DNA from: Sandaracinomonas limnophila
Lineage (GTDB): Bacteria; Bacteroidota; Bacteroidia; Cytophagales; Spirosomataceae
Direction: 5' to 3'
Assembly: GCF_004005965.1 (NCBI RefSeq)
Contig: NZ_SACY01000002.1
Location: 434,001-498,000 of the forward strand
Length of the DNA: 64,000 nt
Under the pieces are notes generated by a model. It did not search any database. It was not told the origin of the DNA and saw nothing but the letters and a program-made list of their open reading frames with translations. Below, one piece after another: positions 8,213 to 15,925 of this stretch; positions within the stretch are counted from its first letter, which is position 1, and the number at the start of each line of letters is the position of its first letter. Position numbers and translations under genes: made by a program.

Positions 8213-9631
8213 TTATTTTAAATTTTGTGCAACATCCAAGGCCCTTTTCAAAGCCGCTAATTTATTATGAATTTCTTGCATTTCGCTATCCACATTCGAC
8301 TTAGCCACAACACCCATACCAGCTTGATAGAACAAGGTTTTTCCTTTACTCAAAAATGTTCGAATGGCGATGGCATGATTGAAATTCCCATCAAAGTCCA
8401 TAAATCCAATCGCACCACCATAAATGTGACGATTTGTAGGTTCAAGACGATTTATGATAGTCATGGCATTGTGCTTAGGCGCCCCACTCAAAGTACCAGC
8501 AGGGAAAGTATCCGCAACCAATTGAAGAGGATTTACGCCTTTATGCATTTTACCTGTCACCTTTGAAACCAAATGAATCACATGCGAGAAAAATTGTACT
8601 TCTTTAAAAGTTTCTACCTTTACCTCATCGGCACTTTTACTTAAATCGTTTCTTGCCAAATCGACCAACATCACATGTTCAGCGGTTTCCTTGGGATCTT
8701 CGGTCAATGCCTTGGCCAATTCCGCATCTTTTTCATCATCTCCAGAGCGTCTAAAGGTGCCAGCTATCGGATGAATCTCAGCTAAGCCTTTGTCAATTTT
8801 GATTTGTTTTTCTGGAGAAGCTCCAAAAATTCGGTAATTTTCGTAATCAAAATAGAACATATAAGGAGAAGGATTTACCGAGCGAAGCGCGCGATAAACT
8901 TGAAAATCGTCTCCCTTAAAATCCTGTGAAAATCTTCTTGAAGGTACTATTTGGAATACATCTCCACGCAAACAATGTTTGATACAGGTATTTACGATAA
9001 CCCTTATTTGATCATCTGTTAAATTTGTTTTCTCTTCTCCAACCATAGAAAATGGCTCAACTGCATTTTGAGGGCCATTCAACAATTGATTCACAAAATC
9101 CAAATTAGGTTCAGAACCATCATAACTATGTGCATAGCAAGTCATTTGGTTGTTAAAATGATTGATGGCAATCACATATTTGTACACCAAATATTTAATG
9201 GAAGGTATTTCAGTTTCAGTATTTTTTGATTGAATTTGAATATCCTCAAAATACTGCACGGCATCATAGGATATGTGTCCAAACAAACCATTAGCCATTG
9301 GCGAATCCCCAGTTTGAATTTGAAATTCAAATCGGTCTGCAAAATTTTTGAGCGCTTGAACAGCCAATTTTTTGTTTTCTAAAACAAATTCCTCTTGAGT
9401 GCCATCAGGCAGCACCTGAGTAACTTTTGAGTCATTTAATTCAAAGCTTGCTATGGGATTAAAGGCAATGTGAGAAAATCCGTGTTCTCTGCCATGGTAA
9501 TCGGCACTTTCGAGAATTACAGAATTTTTAAAATTGTGACGAACACGCAAAAACACTGCTACGGGAGTGAGGGTATCGGCCAACAATTGTTGGCGGCTCG
9601 TTTTTACTGGAAATGTATGTACAGTTGACAT
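8213..9631 (-). CDS. trpE: Anthranilate synthase component I
   Basis: The protein has 472 residues from the ATG at 9631 (MSTVHTFPVKTSRQ). Eight upstream codons lie next to the attenuator T-tract and were left out. It makes anthranilate from chorismate with TrpG. SVILESADYHG contains the LES element used for tryptophan feedback. The C-terminal chorismate-binding domain shows IVPSRRFSQ, PSPYMFYFDYE, AGTFRRSGDD, LVDLARNDL, PAGTLSGAPKHNAM and YGGAIGFMDF. It is the first structural gene of the operon, directly after the attenuator hairpin. Confidence 0.97.
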   Translation of the reverse strand: MSTVHTFPVKTSRQQLLADTLTPVAVFLRVRHNFKNSVILESADYHGREHGFSHIAFNPIASFELNDSKVTQVLPDGTQEEFVLENKKLAVQALKNFADRFEFQIQTGDSPMANGLFGHISYDAVQYFEDIQIQSKNTETEIPSIKYLVYKYVIAINHFNNQMTCYAHSYDGSEPNLDFVNQLLNGPQNAVEPFSMVGEEKTNLTDDQIRVIVNTCIKHCLRGDVFQIVPSRRFSQDFKGDDFQVYRALRSVNPSPYMFYFDYENYRIFGASPEKQIKIDKGLAEIHPIAGTFRRSGDDEKDAELAKALTEDPKETAEHVMLVDLARNDLSKSADEVKVETFKEVQFFSHVIHLVSKVTGKMHKGVNPLQLVADTFPAGTLSGAPKHNAMTIINRLEPTNRHIYGGAIGFMDFDGNFNHAIAIRTFLSKGKTLFYQAGMGVVAKSNVDSEMQEIHNKLAALKRALDVAQNLK

Positions 9632-9654
9632 ATTTATTTGGAAAAGATAAAACA

Positions 9655-9684
9655 AAAAGGCTTACTGTGAACAGCAAGCCTTTT
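9655..9684 (-). terminator. trp attenuator terminator hairpin
   Basis: On the minus strand the stem AAAAGGCTTGCTGT pairs with ACAGTAAGCCTTTT across a tiny loop, with one G.T wobble, and is followed by a T-rich run at 9641-9654. It ends only about 14 bases before the trpE ATG and lies about 40 bases after the leader peptide stop. An upstream TTGCTGTG (9700-9707) repeats the left arm. It can pair with the right arm CACAGTAA instead, giving a plausible antiterminator. Confidence 0.82.
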
Positions 9685-9725
9685 GTATATATCAAAACAC
9701 ACAGCAATACTGCTCACAAGGGATT

Positions 9726-9767
9726 TTATCCTTGCCACCAGTTAGTATTGCGTGCATTATTTTTCAT
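9726..9767 (-). CDS. trpL: trp operon leader peptide (13 aa, tandem Trp codons)
   Basis: The minus-strand ATG at 9767 opens a 13-codon frame, MKNNARNTNWWQG, then TAA at 9726-9728. Codons 10 and 11 are TGG TGG (9735-9740). Tryptophan is otherwise rare, so two adjacent codons just before the trpE terminator hairpin are the hallmark of ribosome-mediated attenuation. Codons 5-8 contain GCAATACT (9744-9751), which is exactly complementary to AGTATTGC downstream, so a ribosome stalled at the Trp codons would cover one arm of that stem. No Shine-Dalgarno site is seen, as usual in Bacteroidota. The role is inferred from architecture. Confidence 0.83.
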   Translation of the reverse strand: MKNNARNTNWWQG

Positions 9768-9787
9768 ATTTTTTTAATATTATGGTA

Positions 9788-9820
9788 CGAATATAACTTC
9801 AAAAGTTTAAAAATGCAAAA
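9788..9820 (-). promoter_or_regulatory. Putative trp operon promoter
   Basis: On the minus strand, TTTTG is followed after 20 bases by TATATTCG. This matches the Bacteroidota -33 TTG and -7 TAnnTTTG pattern with one mismatch in the -7 box. It lies about 20 bases before the leader peptide ATG, so the transcript would start just ahead of the attenuator. Confidence 0.6.
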
Positions 9821-9829
9821 TTTACCCAA

Positions 9830-10225
9830 TCAGCAACTTGATTTCCCTATTAAATCCCACTTATTTCCAAAAATATCTTCAAAGACAATTACTTTACCAT
9901 AAGGTTCATCTATAGGGCCACGAACAATTTTTAAGTTGTTTTCAATAATTCTTTGATAATAAAAATCAAATTTTTCCGTGTGCAAAAACAAAAACACACG
10001 CCCACCCGACTGATTACCAATGGCTGCCTCTTGCTGCTCCCCCACAGCCTTGGCAAGTAAAAGGGCACATCCACCATCTTCATTGGGTTTCACTACTACC
10101 CAACGTTTGGTTTCAGATTGGGGAGTGTCTTCAATCATTTGAAATCCTAAGGCATTGCAATAAAAGTTAATTGCAAGATCATAATCAGGAACAAGAAGGG
10201 CAATTTGGGTTAATCCAAGAGACAT
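9830..10225 (-). CDS. VOC (glyoxalase/bleomycin-resistance-like) family protein
   Basis: The protein has 131 residues from the ATG at 10225 (MSLGLTQIALLVPDYD). The longer frame upstream runs into REP palindromes and is rejected. QIALLVPDYDLAINFYCNALGF is the start of a beta-alpha-beta-beta-beta module, and IVRGPIDEPYGKVIVFEDIFGNKWDL is the second module, ending in the usual FEDxxGNxWDL. Family members bind metal and act as lyases, dioxygenases or binding proteins, so no substrate can be given. It ends just upstream of the trp promoter and is probably monocistronic. Confidence 0.85.
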   Translation of the reverse strand: MSLGLTQIALLVPDYDLAINFYCNALGFQMIEDTPQSETKRWVVVKPNEDGGCALLLAKAVGEQQEAAIGNQSGGRVFLFLHTEKFDFYYQRIIENNLKIVRGPIDEPYGKVIVFEDIFGNKWDLIGKSSC

Positions 10226-10365
10226 GAAAATATCAGTTTTTTGATAAAAATAATAAGGGGAATTTAATTTTTTGGGATTTGATTTAAATAAATTTATTCC
10301 TAGATAATGTCCGACCCCTCTGGGGTCGTGGGACATGGGGTGACAAATTCATTTGCTATAAATGC

Positions 10366-10530
10366 GCAATCCCGCTGGGATTGAATAAAAAATAAAAATG
10401 CAGTTGAACAAATAAAATACCATTATAGAAAACATGATCAAAACGCAAAAATCTTTAACCTCTAACCAAACCACATAATCCATAATTCATAACTCATAAC
10501 AGCCCATCCCAGAGGGATGGCACGTCTATA
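10366..10530. repeat. Large direct repeat, copy 1 (second copy 10710-10872)
   Basis: A 165-base block beginning GCAATCCCGCTGGGATTG and ending GGCACGTCTATA recurs at 10710-10872 almost without change. The only obvious difference is a small rearrangement in the CATAA words near 10484 and 10826. The near identity of a non-coding AT-rich filler implies a recent duplication. Confidence 0.9.
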
Positions 10531-10603
10531 ACCAATAAATAAACCACATTACCCCATCCCAGAGAAATGACATGTCTATAACCAATAAATAAACCACATT
10601 ACC
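10504..10603. repeat. 50-bp tandem repeat within REP mosaic
   Basis: Two 50-base units (10504-10553 and 10554-10603) run head to tail. Each starts CCATCCCAGAG, continues through GTCTATAACCAATAAATAAA and ends CATTACC. A partial third unit begins at 10604. The second unit carries substitutions that break its palindrome (AGAGAAATGA). Confidence 0.85.
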
Positions 10604-10709
10604 CCATCCCAGAGGGATGGCACGTCTATAGCAGCAAAATAGCAACCCCAACCAGCGACCCCGCTGGGGTCGCGAAACGGAATCAACAAATCCAAATGGC
10701 TATAGATAT

Positions 10710-10872
10710 GCAATCCCGCTGGGATTGAATAAAAAATAAAAATGCAGTTGAACAAATAAAATACCATTATAGAAAACATGATCAAAACGCAAAAATCTTT
10801 AACCTCTAACCAAACCACATAATCCATAACTCATATCATAACAGCCCATCCCAGAGGGATGGCACGTCTATA
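10710..10872. repeat. Large direct repeat, copy 2
   Basis: This is the second copy of the block at 10366-10530, offset by about 344 bases. It ends 62 bases before the transposase ATG. Confidence 0.9.
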
Positions 10873-10933
10873 GCACCAAAATCGCAACCACACAACAAGC
10901 GACCCCAGCGGGGTCGCAAAACCTAACCCTAAC

Positions 10934-11395
10934 ATGGCAAATACATACACACAAATTTACATCCAAATTGTTTTTGCTGTCAGAAATAGACAAGCCTTGA
11001 TTCACCCTGAATGGGAATCAGAATTATTCAAATTCATCACAGGAACTGTACAAAAGCATGGACAAAAAATGATTACCATCAATGGCGTTTCCGACCACAT
11101 CCATATTTTTATTGGCATTAAACCAACTTGTTGCATTTCAGATCTAGTTCGAGAAATCAAAAAATCCTCCAACAAATACATTAATGATCAAAATTTTACA
11201 ATATTCAATTTCGAATGGCAAGGTGGATTGGGGGCATTTTCTTATAGCCATTCACATATTTCCAATGTTTCAAAATATATTGAAAATCAAAAAATTCACC
11301 ACAAAAAACAAACCTTCAAAGACGAATATTTAACGCTTTTGAAGGTTTTTAAAATTGAATATAAAGATGAATATCTCTTTGAATGGTTAGATTAA
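10934..11395 (+). CDS. REP-associated tyrosine transposase (Y1/IS200-like)
   Basis: The 153-residue protein is of the Y1_Tnp fold. VSDHIHIFIG near residue 51 supplies the HUH metal site, and SHSHISNVSKYIENQ near residue 115 contains the expected catalytic tyrosine. The N-terminus YTQIYIQIVFAVRNRQ is characteristic of the family. These enzymes nick single-stranded DNA at REP hairpins and are thought to spread them. The 600 bases of REP-like palindromes immediately upstream fit that role. There is no accessory tnpB and no clear IS ends, so it is not a complete IS200/IS605 element. The frame looks intact. Confidence 0.9.
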   Translation: MANTYTQIYIQIVFAVRNRQALIHPEWESELFKFITGTVQKHGQKMITINGVSDHIHIFIGIKPTCCISDLVREIKKSSNKYINDQNFTIFNFEWQGGLGAFSYSHSHISNVSKYIENQKIHHKKQTFKDEYLTLLKVFKIEYKDEYLFEWLD

Positions 11396-11399
11396 AACC

Positions 11400-12152
11400 C
11401 TACCACTGCGAATATGCCGTAGGCTCCAAGAATCTTCGAACGGTTCGAGAATGACTATTTGCAAAGCGTGGATCTGAAACAATTCGCTTCCAATCAGGAT
11501 CTGCAGAGAATTTGGCCCAATTTTCATCACGCTCTTTCATAGAATCAAAACTGATAAAATAACTCAAACAAGGTGTGTTTTCTCCAGCTAATACTTCTGA
11601 AAACATCACATTATGCAAACCTACTTTATCAAAAATCTTTAATTCTTCTTCATTAAACATTTGAATTTTACGTCTCAAGGCATCTTCATTGTATGCCTCA
11701 TAGGTACGCCATTCAAAAATACGAGAAGCGGAGGTTGTCGGCAATTGGAATGATTTGAAGCCCTCAAAGGCCTTGCCAAAATAAGTTGAAACACGTTCAT
11801 AAAGAGGCTTATCATTACCAACTGTTTCAAAATAAGGTTTTGCAATAGTGTTATATTCTGTGTCTGCAGCTAATTTCTCTTTGTAAGCGCTGTAGGCATT
11901 CAAGTCTTTAAATGGAATAACCACTACCAACACAACTGGTTCTGGCTTCCCTAAATCTTTAAATACTCCAACCTTAGAAACTCCTTGTTTATTTAATGCA
12001 GGGATTAAGGCCTTAGAAATATAATTTTCAAGAACTGCCACACGCCCACCAAATTTCATGTGATAGGTTCGCATTTCATAATACTCCTGACTAAAAGCTT
12101 GAAATGAAAATAGGGATAGTGTGATGGCTAAAACGGAAATGAATTTTTTCAT
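11400..12152 (-). CDS. Secreted NIPSNAP family protein
   Basis: The protein has 250 residues with a signal peptide, MKKFISVLAITLSLFSFQAFS. Two NIPSNAP-type ferredoxin-like domains follow: one begins YYEMRTYHMKFGG, the other IFEWRTYEAYNEDALRRK. The second ends in NWAKFSADPDWKRI, the family signature. Biochemical function is unknown for bacterial members. It lies downstream of tuf but behind a strong hairpin, so it is probably expressed separately. It converges with the transposase gene four bases away. Confidence 0.88.
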   Translation of the reverse strand: MKKFISVLAITLSLFSFQAFSQEYYEMRTYHMKFGGRVAVLENYISKALIPALNKQGVSKVGVFKDLGKPEPVVLVVVIPFKDLNAYSAYKEKLAADTEYNTIAKPYFETVGNDKPLYERVSTYFGKAFEGFKSFQLPTTSASRIFEWRTYEAYNEDALRRKIQMFNEEELKIFDKVGLHNVMFSEVLAGENTPCLSYFISFDSMKERDENWAKFSADPDWKRIVSDPRFANSHSRTVRRFLEPTAYSQW

Positions 12153-12181
12153 AAGAATAGATTTGTTTAGATAAAGGTAAA

Positions 12182-12211
12182 AAAAAAGAGCGACTTTCGT
12201 CGCTCTTTTTT
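12182..12211 (-). terminator. tuf terminator hairpin
   Basis: AAAAAAGAGCGAC pairs with GTCGCTCTTTTTT around a TTTC loop. A-rich and T-rich flanks make it work on either strand, but it sits 18 bases after the tuf stop codon and serves tuf. Confidence 0.9.
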
Positions 12212-12228
12212 ACTATATCAAGTAAGTA

Positions 12229-13416
12229 TTACTCTAAAATTTCAGTTACCTGACCAGCACCTACTGTACGACCTCCTTCACGAATCGCGAAACGAAGACC
12301 TTTATCCATAGCTACTGCGTTCAATAATGTAACTTCGATAGTTAAGTTATCACCTGGCATACACATTTCTACACCTGCTGGCAACATGATTTCTCCTGTT
12401 ACGTCAGTTGTACGGAAGTAGAACTGTGGACGGTACTTGTTAAAGAATGGAGTGTGACGACCACCTTCCTCTTTAGACAAGATATAAACCTCAGCCTTGA
12501 ACTTAGTGTGAGGCTTAACAGAACCTGGCTTACAGATAACCATACCACGACGGATATCAGTTTTCTCAATACCACGTAATAATAAACCTACGTTGTCACC
12601 AGCTTCACCACGATCTAAGATCTTACGGAACATCTCAACACCAGTTACAACTGATTTTAAGTTTTCAGCTCCCATACCTAAGATATCAACTGCTTCACCT
12701 GAGTTAATAACACCTGTTTCGATACGACCTGTTGCAACAGTACCACGACCTGTGATCGAGAATACGTCTTCAACTGGCATCAAGAATGGCTTATCAACAT
12801 CACGCTTAGGAAGTGGAATCCAGCTATCTACTGCATCCATTAAAGCTTCGATAGTAGCTACCCACTTAGCATCTCCATTTAATCCACCTAAAGCAGATCC
12901 TTGGATTACTGGAATGTTATCACCATCGAATTCATAGAATGACAATAATTCACGAATTTCCATTTCTACTAATTCTAATAATTCTGGATCGTCAACCATG
13001 TCAACTTTGTTCATGAAAACAACCAATTGAGGTACACCAACCTGGCGAGCCAAAAGGATGTGCTCACGAGTTTGAGGCATTGGACCATCTGTAGCAGCAA
13101 CTACTAAGATAGCACCGTCCATCTGTGCAGCACCAGTAACCATGTTCTTAACGTAGTCAGCGTGACCTGGACAGTCAACGTGAGCGTAGTGACGGTTTGC
13201 TGTTGCATACTCAACGTGTGCAGTGTTGATAGTGATACCACGCTCTTTTTCTTCTGGAGCAGAGTCAATTGAAGAGAAATCTTTTTTCTCAGCAAGACCT
13301 TTCTCAGAAAGAACTTTAGTGATAGCAGCTGTCAATGTTGTTTTACCGTGGTCAACGTGGCCAATAGTACCAATGTTAACGTGGGGTTTACTTCGGTCAA
13401 AATTCTCTTTTGCCAT
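12229..13416 (-). CDS. tuf: Translation elongation factor Tu
   Basis: The protein has 395 residues, full length. It brings aminoacyl-tRNA to the ribosome as a GTP complex. G1 is [14 protein letters not shown]2 is [14 protein letters not shown]3 is [12 protein letters not shown] and G4 is FMNKVDMVD. The C-terminal barrels end in [20 protein letters not shown]. Codon use is strongly biased, as expected for a highly expressed gene. Three tRNA genes precede it on the same strand. The usual tRNA-Trp-secE-nusG genes do not follow; a terminator does. Confidence 0.99.
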   Translation of the reverse strand: MAKENFDRSKPHVNIGTIGHVDHGKTTLTAAITKVLSEKGLAEKKDFSSIDSAPEEKERGITINTAHVEYATANRHYAHVDCPGHADYVKNMVTGAAQMDGAILVVAATDGPMPQTREHILLARQVGVPQLVVFMNKVDMVDDPELLELVEMEIRELLSFYEFDGDNIPVIQGSALGGLNGDAKWVATIEALMDAVDSWIPLPKRDVDKPFLMPVEDVFSITGRGTVATGRIETGVINSGEAVDILGMGAENLKSVVTGVEMFRKILDRGEAGDNVGLLLRGIEKTDIRRGMVICKPGSVKPHTKFKAEVYILSKEEGGRHTPFFNKYRPQFYFRTTDVTGEIMLPAGVEMCMPGDNLTIEVTLLNAVAMDKGLRFAIREGGRTVGAGQVTEILE

Positions 13417-13481
13417 GATTATTTAGTTCTTAATTAATTATAAAAAGTTTCAAATGTTTTACTAAATCAATTAGCAAAGTT

Positions 13482-13556
<75 letters not shown>

Positions 13557-13638
13557 CTTTACCTTTCTAGGCCTCTAGTAACAAAATGTTACTAAATGAA
13601 AAAGCACTTGACGCATTTCCGCCAAGTTTCTTTTTCAG

Positions 13639-13711
13639 AGCGGGAGACGGGGCTCGAACCCGCCACCTATAGCTTGGAAGGCTATCGCTCTACCAAATGA
13701 GCTACTCCCGC
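13639..13711 (-). tRNA. tRNA-Gly (anticodon UCC)
   Basis: The acceptor is GCGGGAG/CTCCCGC, the D arm is GCTCATTTGGTAGAGC, the anticodon loop is CTTCCAA within ATAGC/GCTAT stems, and the T arm is GGCGGGTTCGAGCCCCGTC. CCA is not encoded, unlike in the neighbouring tRNA-Thr. Confidence 0.95.
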
Positions 13712-13750
13712 TAATGGTGCAAAAACCTTTCAGTTTTTACGATTTTTTTG

Positions 13751-13833
13751 TGGGGACAGATGGATTCGAACCACCGAAGGCGTACGCCAGCAGATTTACA
13801 GTCTGCCCCATTTGGCCACTCTGGTATATCCCC
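13751..13833 (-). tRNA. tRNA-Tyr (anticodon GUA)
   Basis: This is a type II tRNA with a long variable arm. The acceptor is GGGGATA/TGTCCCC with one wobble pair. The anticodon loop is CTGTAAA between CAGA/TCTG stems, and the T arm is GGTGGTTCGAATCCATC. CCA is not encoded. It is first in the Tyr-Gly-Thr-tuf series. Confidence 0.95.
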
Positions 13834-13876
13834 TCTTTACTTTACTTTCAGTTAATCGTTTCACTGAAAGAGTTTG

Positions 13877-13907
13877 CAAAAGTAGATGTTTTTTTTATTT
13901 CTGCCAA
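13877..13907 (-). promoter_or_regulatory. Putative promoter of tRNA-Tyr-Gly-Thr-tuf unit
   Basis: On the minus strand, TTG (13905-13907) is separated by 20 bases from TACTTTTG (13877-13884). This is a full match to the Bacteroidota -33/-7 pattern and lies about 44 bases before tRNA-Tyr. Confidence 0.7.
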
Positions 13908-13925
13908 AAGGTTTGCAAAAAATTA

Positions 13926-15140
13926 TCAAGAAATTTTTAATAATCGAACCCCAAAGCTAAATACATTCAAATTTGCCCCTTTATTATCCTGGAAAATAGG
14001 TGTTACATCATAATTGAAAAACAAATCTGGGAAATTCCGAATGTAAACTTCCATACGCGCACCATACCTAAAATCATTCAATAAAAAGGATCCATTCACA
14101 TGATTTTTATCGCCAGAATTCTCCTCCTTCGTTTTTACCCAAGAATCTAATCGATAACCAACATATCCACCCAATGCAATCATTTGAATGGTCGATTTTT
14201 TATCAAATGAAATATGTGGCATAATAGGTAGGGTCAAATAACTCGCAGCCAATTTGTTCTTTGAAAACTTTATTTCTGTACCTTGTTTATCCAAAACTGG
14301 CGCAAAATTGATTGCAGAACCATTATTCTGGATAATTCGATGATGATCAAACATGAGATTTACCCACTCAACCCCCAAACCAAATCCCAATCGGAAAGCA
14401 CTCTTTTTTCCTTTCGACAAGTTCAAAAATCGACTCCACTCCATACTCACATATCGAGAACCCAAGGGACTTAAGTTCTTGTCTGTTTCCAACAAGGGTG
14501 GAGGATAAATAGCTGTGGCCAATGCCATTCCACCGCCCATTGTTCCTGACCAGTTGTTCAATCCAAAATTCAAAGAAAACCCTCTTCTGTCCATCAGTTG
14601 GACTCCGTCTTCCTTCTTCTTATTAAAATCCTTACCCCAAATTATTTCAGTCTTCTCATTTCCATCTTTAACTGAAATCCCACTCAAATTAACAATTACT
14701 TCCTCTGCTCCATCTTTTACATGAATTCCGTCTTTAAGCGAGACTGAAACTTCCTCGGGACCATCCTTAATATGAATACCTTCTTTTAAGCTTAAATCTT
14801 TCGCAGCTCCAGATATTACATTTTTTGCCTCCCATTTTGGCTGAAACAATCCCATTACAACTTTTTTACCATTAACAGAAAACTCCAATCGTTGGTTTTG
14901 ATTTTCACTTTTTGTAATGGCTGATTTTACTTCAGACCACAAACTGTCAGTTAAAGAAATTCCATTTTTCTCAAAAATCCCAGCAACCTCTTCTTTCAAA
15001 TTTTTGCCTTTCGATTTCGCCCCAATCAATTCTTGATTCCTCGCATCAATTTTTACGACAATGGAATCTTGTGGTGTTGTCCATCCTAAAAAACTAATTC
15101 CAATAAAAGTAAATAGCATCAATAATTTTAAATTTCTCAT
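13926..15140 (-). CDS. Putative outer-membrane beta-barrel protein with repeated acidic motif
   Basis: The protein has 404 residues with a signal peptide (MRNLKLLMLFTFIGISFLGW). Residues about 110-170 hold three related units: LKEGIHIKDGPEEVSVS, LKDGIHVKDGAEEVIVN and GISVKDGNEKTEII. The C-terminal half has alternating aromatic strands (SRYVSMEWSRFLNL, RYGARMEVYIRNFPDLF) like a small outer-membrane barrel. Its ATG overlaps the anti-sigma stop as ATGA, so it belongs to the sigma/anti-sigma operon and may be a target or an envelope sensor. No family name can be given. Confidence 0.7.
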   Translation of the reverse strand: MRNLKLLMLFTFIGISFLGWTTPQDSIVVKIDARNQELIGAKSKGKNLKEEVAGIFEKNGISLTDSLWSEVKSAITKSENQNQRLEFSVNGKKVVMGLFQPKWEAKNVISGAAKDLSLKEGIHIKDGPEEVSVSLKDGIHVKDGAEEVIVNLSGISVKDGNEKTEIIWGKDFNKKKEDGVQLMDRRGFSLNFGLNNWSGTMGGGMALATAIYPPPLLETDKNLSPLGSRYVSMEWSRFLNLSKGKKSAFRLGFGLGVEWVNLMFDHHRIIQNNGSAINFAPVLDKQGTEIKFSKNKLAASYLTLPIMPHISFDKKSTIQMIALGGYVGYRLDSWVKTKEENSGDKNHVNGSFLLNDFRYGARMEVYIRNFPDLFFNYDVTPIFQDNKGANLNVFSFGVRLLKIS

Positions 15141-15925
15141 AATGATATGTATCGTTTAATATTTTCTTCTTTTTCAACAATTTTGTTTAATACTTGATGA
15201 ATTTCATCATTCATCTTTCCTTCTTCCTTTTTATTTTTTGCCTGAACCGCCTGCACCAATTTCCCCTCTTTAACCTTTTCAATAAAATCTAAAGCACGTT
15301 TTAAAAATTTCTTTTTCGGAGTTTTTTCAATTTCTACAACTAATATTTGATCTTCTTGAGCCAGCGAGGTTGCAGGTACGAGGTTTGAGGTGGAAGATTG
15401 AGATTCGGAGTTAGCTGCCATCTGGGCAAGGTTTTCTGAACTAGCTGGAGAATTTATGAGGTTTGAAGATTGAGGTAAAAAATCAACTCTTTGGGAAACT
15501 TTAATTTCCTCATTTTCTTCTAAAATATTCTTTGAGAATTCCTTCAACTTTACATCTTTAAAATGATTTTGATTTTTTGAAAAATAAGCAGTTTTCACTT
15601 CTTTCTCTTTTTCTAAAATTTGGGTTTCTTGTATTTGAACCTTAGGTGGATTTATGGTTTTACTAACAACCTTATCTGTTTGATCAAAATCATTAGTAGA
15701 CAATGTCCATCCCAAAATCAAAACCACGGCCACCGAGGCAGCAATAGACCATTTTTGCGAATAAATCCAAATTGCAATTCCTTTCTTCTTATTTTTTCCC
15801 TCTAATTTAGCTTCAATTTGGCTCCATAAATTCTCAGAAACCAACTCATGCTGGCCCTCCAATTTACTTTTCCAATTATTATCCAAGTGCTCCCAATTCT
15901 TCATTGAATTACTTTTATTTTTCAT
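15137..15925 (-). CDS. Putative anti-sigma factor / membrane protein of sigma operon
   Basis: The protein has up to 262 residues. A start at 15904 (MKNWEHLDNNWKSKLEG) is equally likely. A short soluble N-terminus with WSQIEAKLEG is followed by one membrane helix, SIAASVAVVLILGWTL, near residue 60. A long low-complexity, Lys/Glu/Ser-rich extracytoplasmic region with KKKFLKRALDFIEKVKEGK follows. This one-helix layout directly after an ECF sigma gene is typical of Bacteroidota anti-sigma proteins that lack a recognisable zinc motif. The function is inferred from context. Confidence 0.65.
   Translation of the reverse strand: MKNKSNSMKNWEHLDNNWKSKLEGQHELVSENLWSQIEAKLEGKNKKKGIAIWIYSQKWSIAASVAVVLILGWTLSTNDFDQTDKVVSKTINPPKVQIQETQILEKEKEVKTAYFSKNQNHFKDVKLKEFSKNILEENEEIKVSQRVDFLPQSSNLINSPASSENLAQMAANSESQSSTSNLVPATSLAQEDQILVVEIEKTPKKKFLKRALDFIEKVKEGKLVQAVQAKNKKEEGKMNDEIHQVLNKIVEKEENIKRYISL

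Larger units (their letters stand above)
10312..10917. repeat. REP/BIME-like palindrome mosaic
   Basis: About 600 bases without a gene hold at least eight imperfect palindromes of 17-19 bases. Three kinds are present: CGACCCCnCTGGGGTCG (10312-10328, 10655-10673, and 10899-10917 in variant form), CAATCCCGCTGGGATTG (10367-10383, 10711-10727) and CCATCCCAGAGGGATGG (10504-10520, 10604-10620, 10846-10862, with a decayed copy at 10554). The last kind is followed by CACGTCTATA, and the second is preceded by a related inverted TATAGATATG. Alternating orientation is typical of bacterial interspersed mosaic elements. The mosaic lies directly upstream of a REP-associated transposase gene. Confidence 0.88.

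Noticed and set aside
10576-10827. Minus-strand ORF of 83 codons
   Set aside because: It is built from REP palindromes and their spacers; its composition is that of the repeat, not of a gene.
10312-10917. Possible CRISPR array
   Set aside because: The repeats are palindromes of several types with alternating orientation and irregular, duplicated spacers, and no cas gene is near. REP mosaic fits better.
10300-11399. Complete IS200/IS605 insertion sequence
   Set aside because: Only a Y1 transposase ORF is present. There is no tnpB, and the flanking palindromes are repeated many times rather than marking two ends.
12593-12937. Plus-strand ORF of 114 codons
   Set aside because: Antisense shadow of tuf caused by its strong codon bias.
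13714-14013. Plus-strand ORF of 99 codons
   Set aside because: It crosses tRNA-Tyr and the promoter of the tRNA-tuf unit and continues antisense to the barrel gene.
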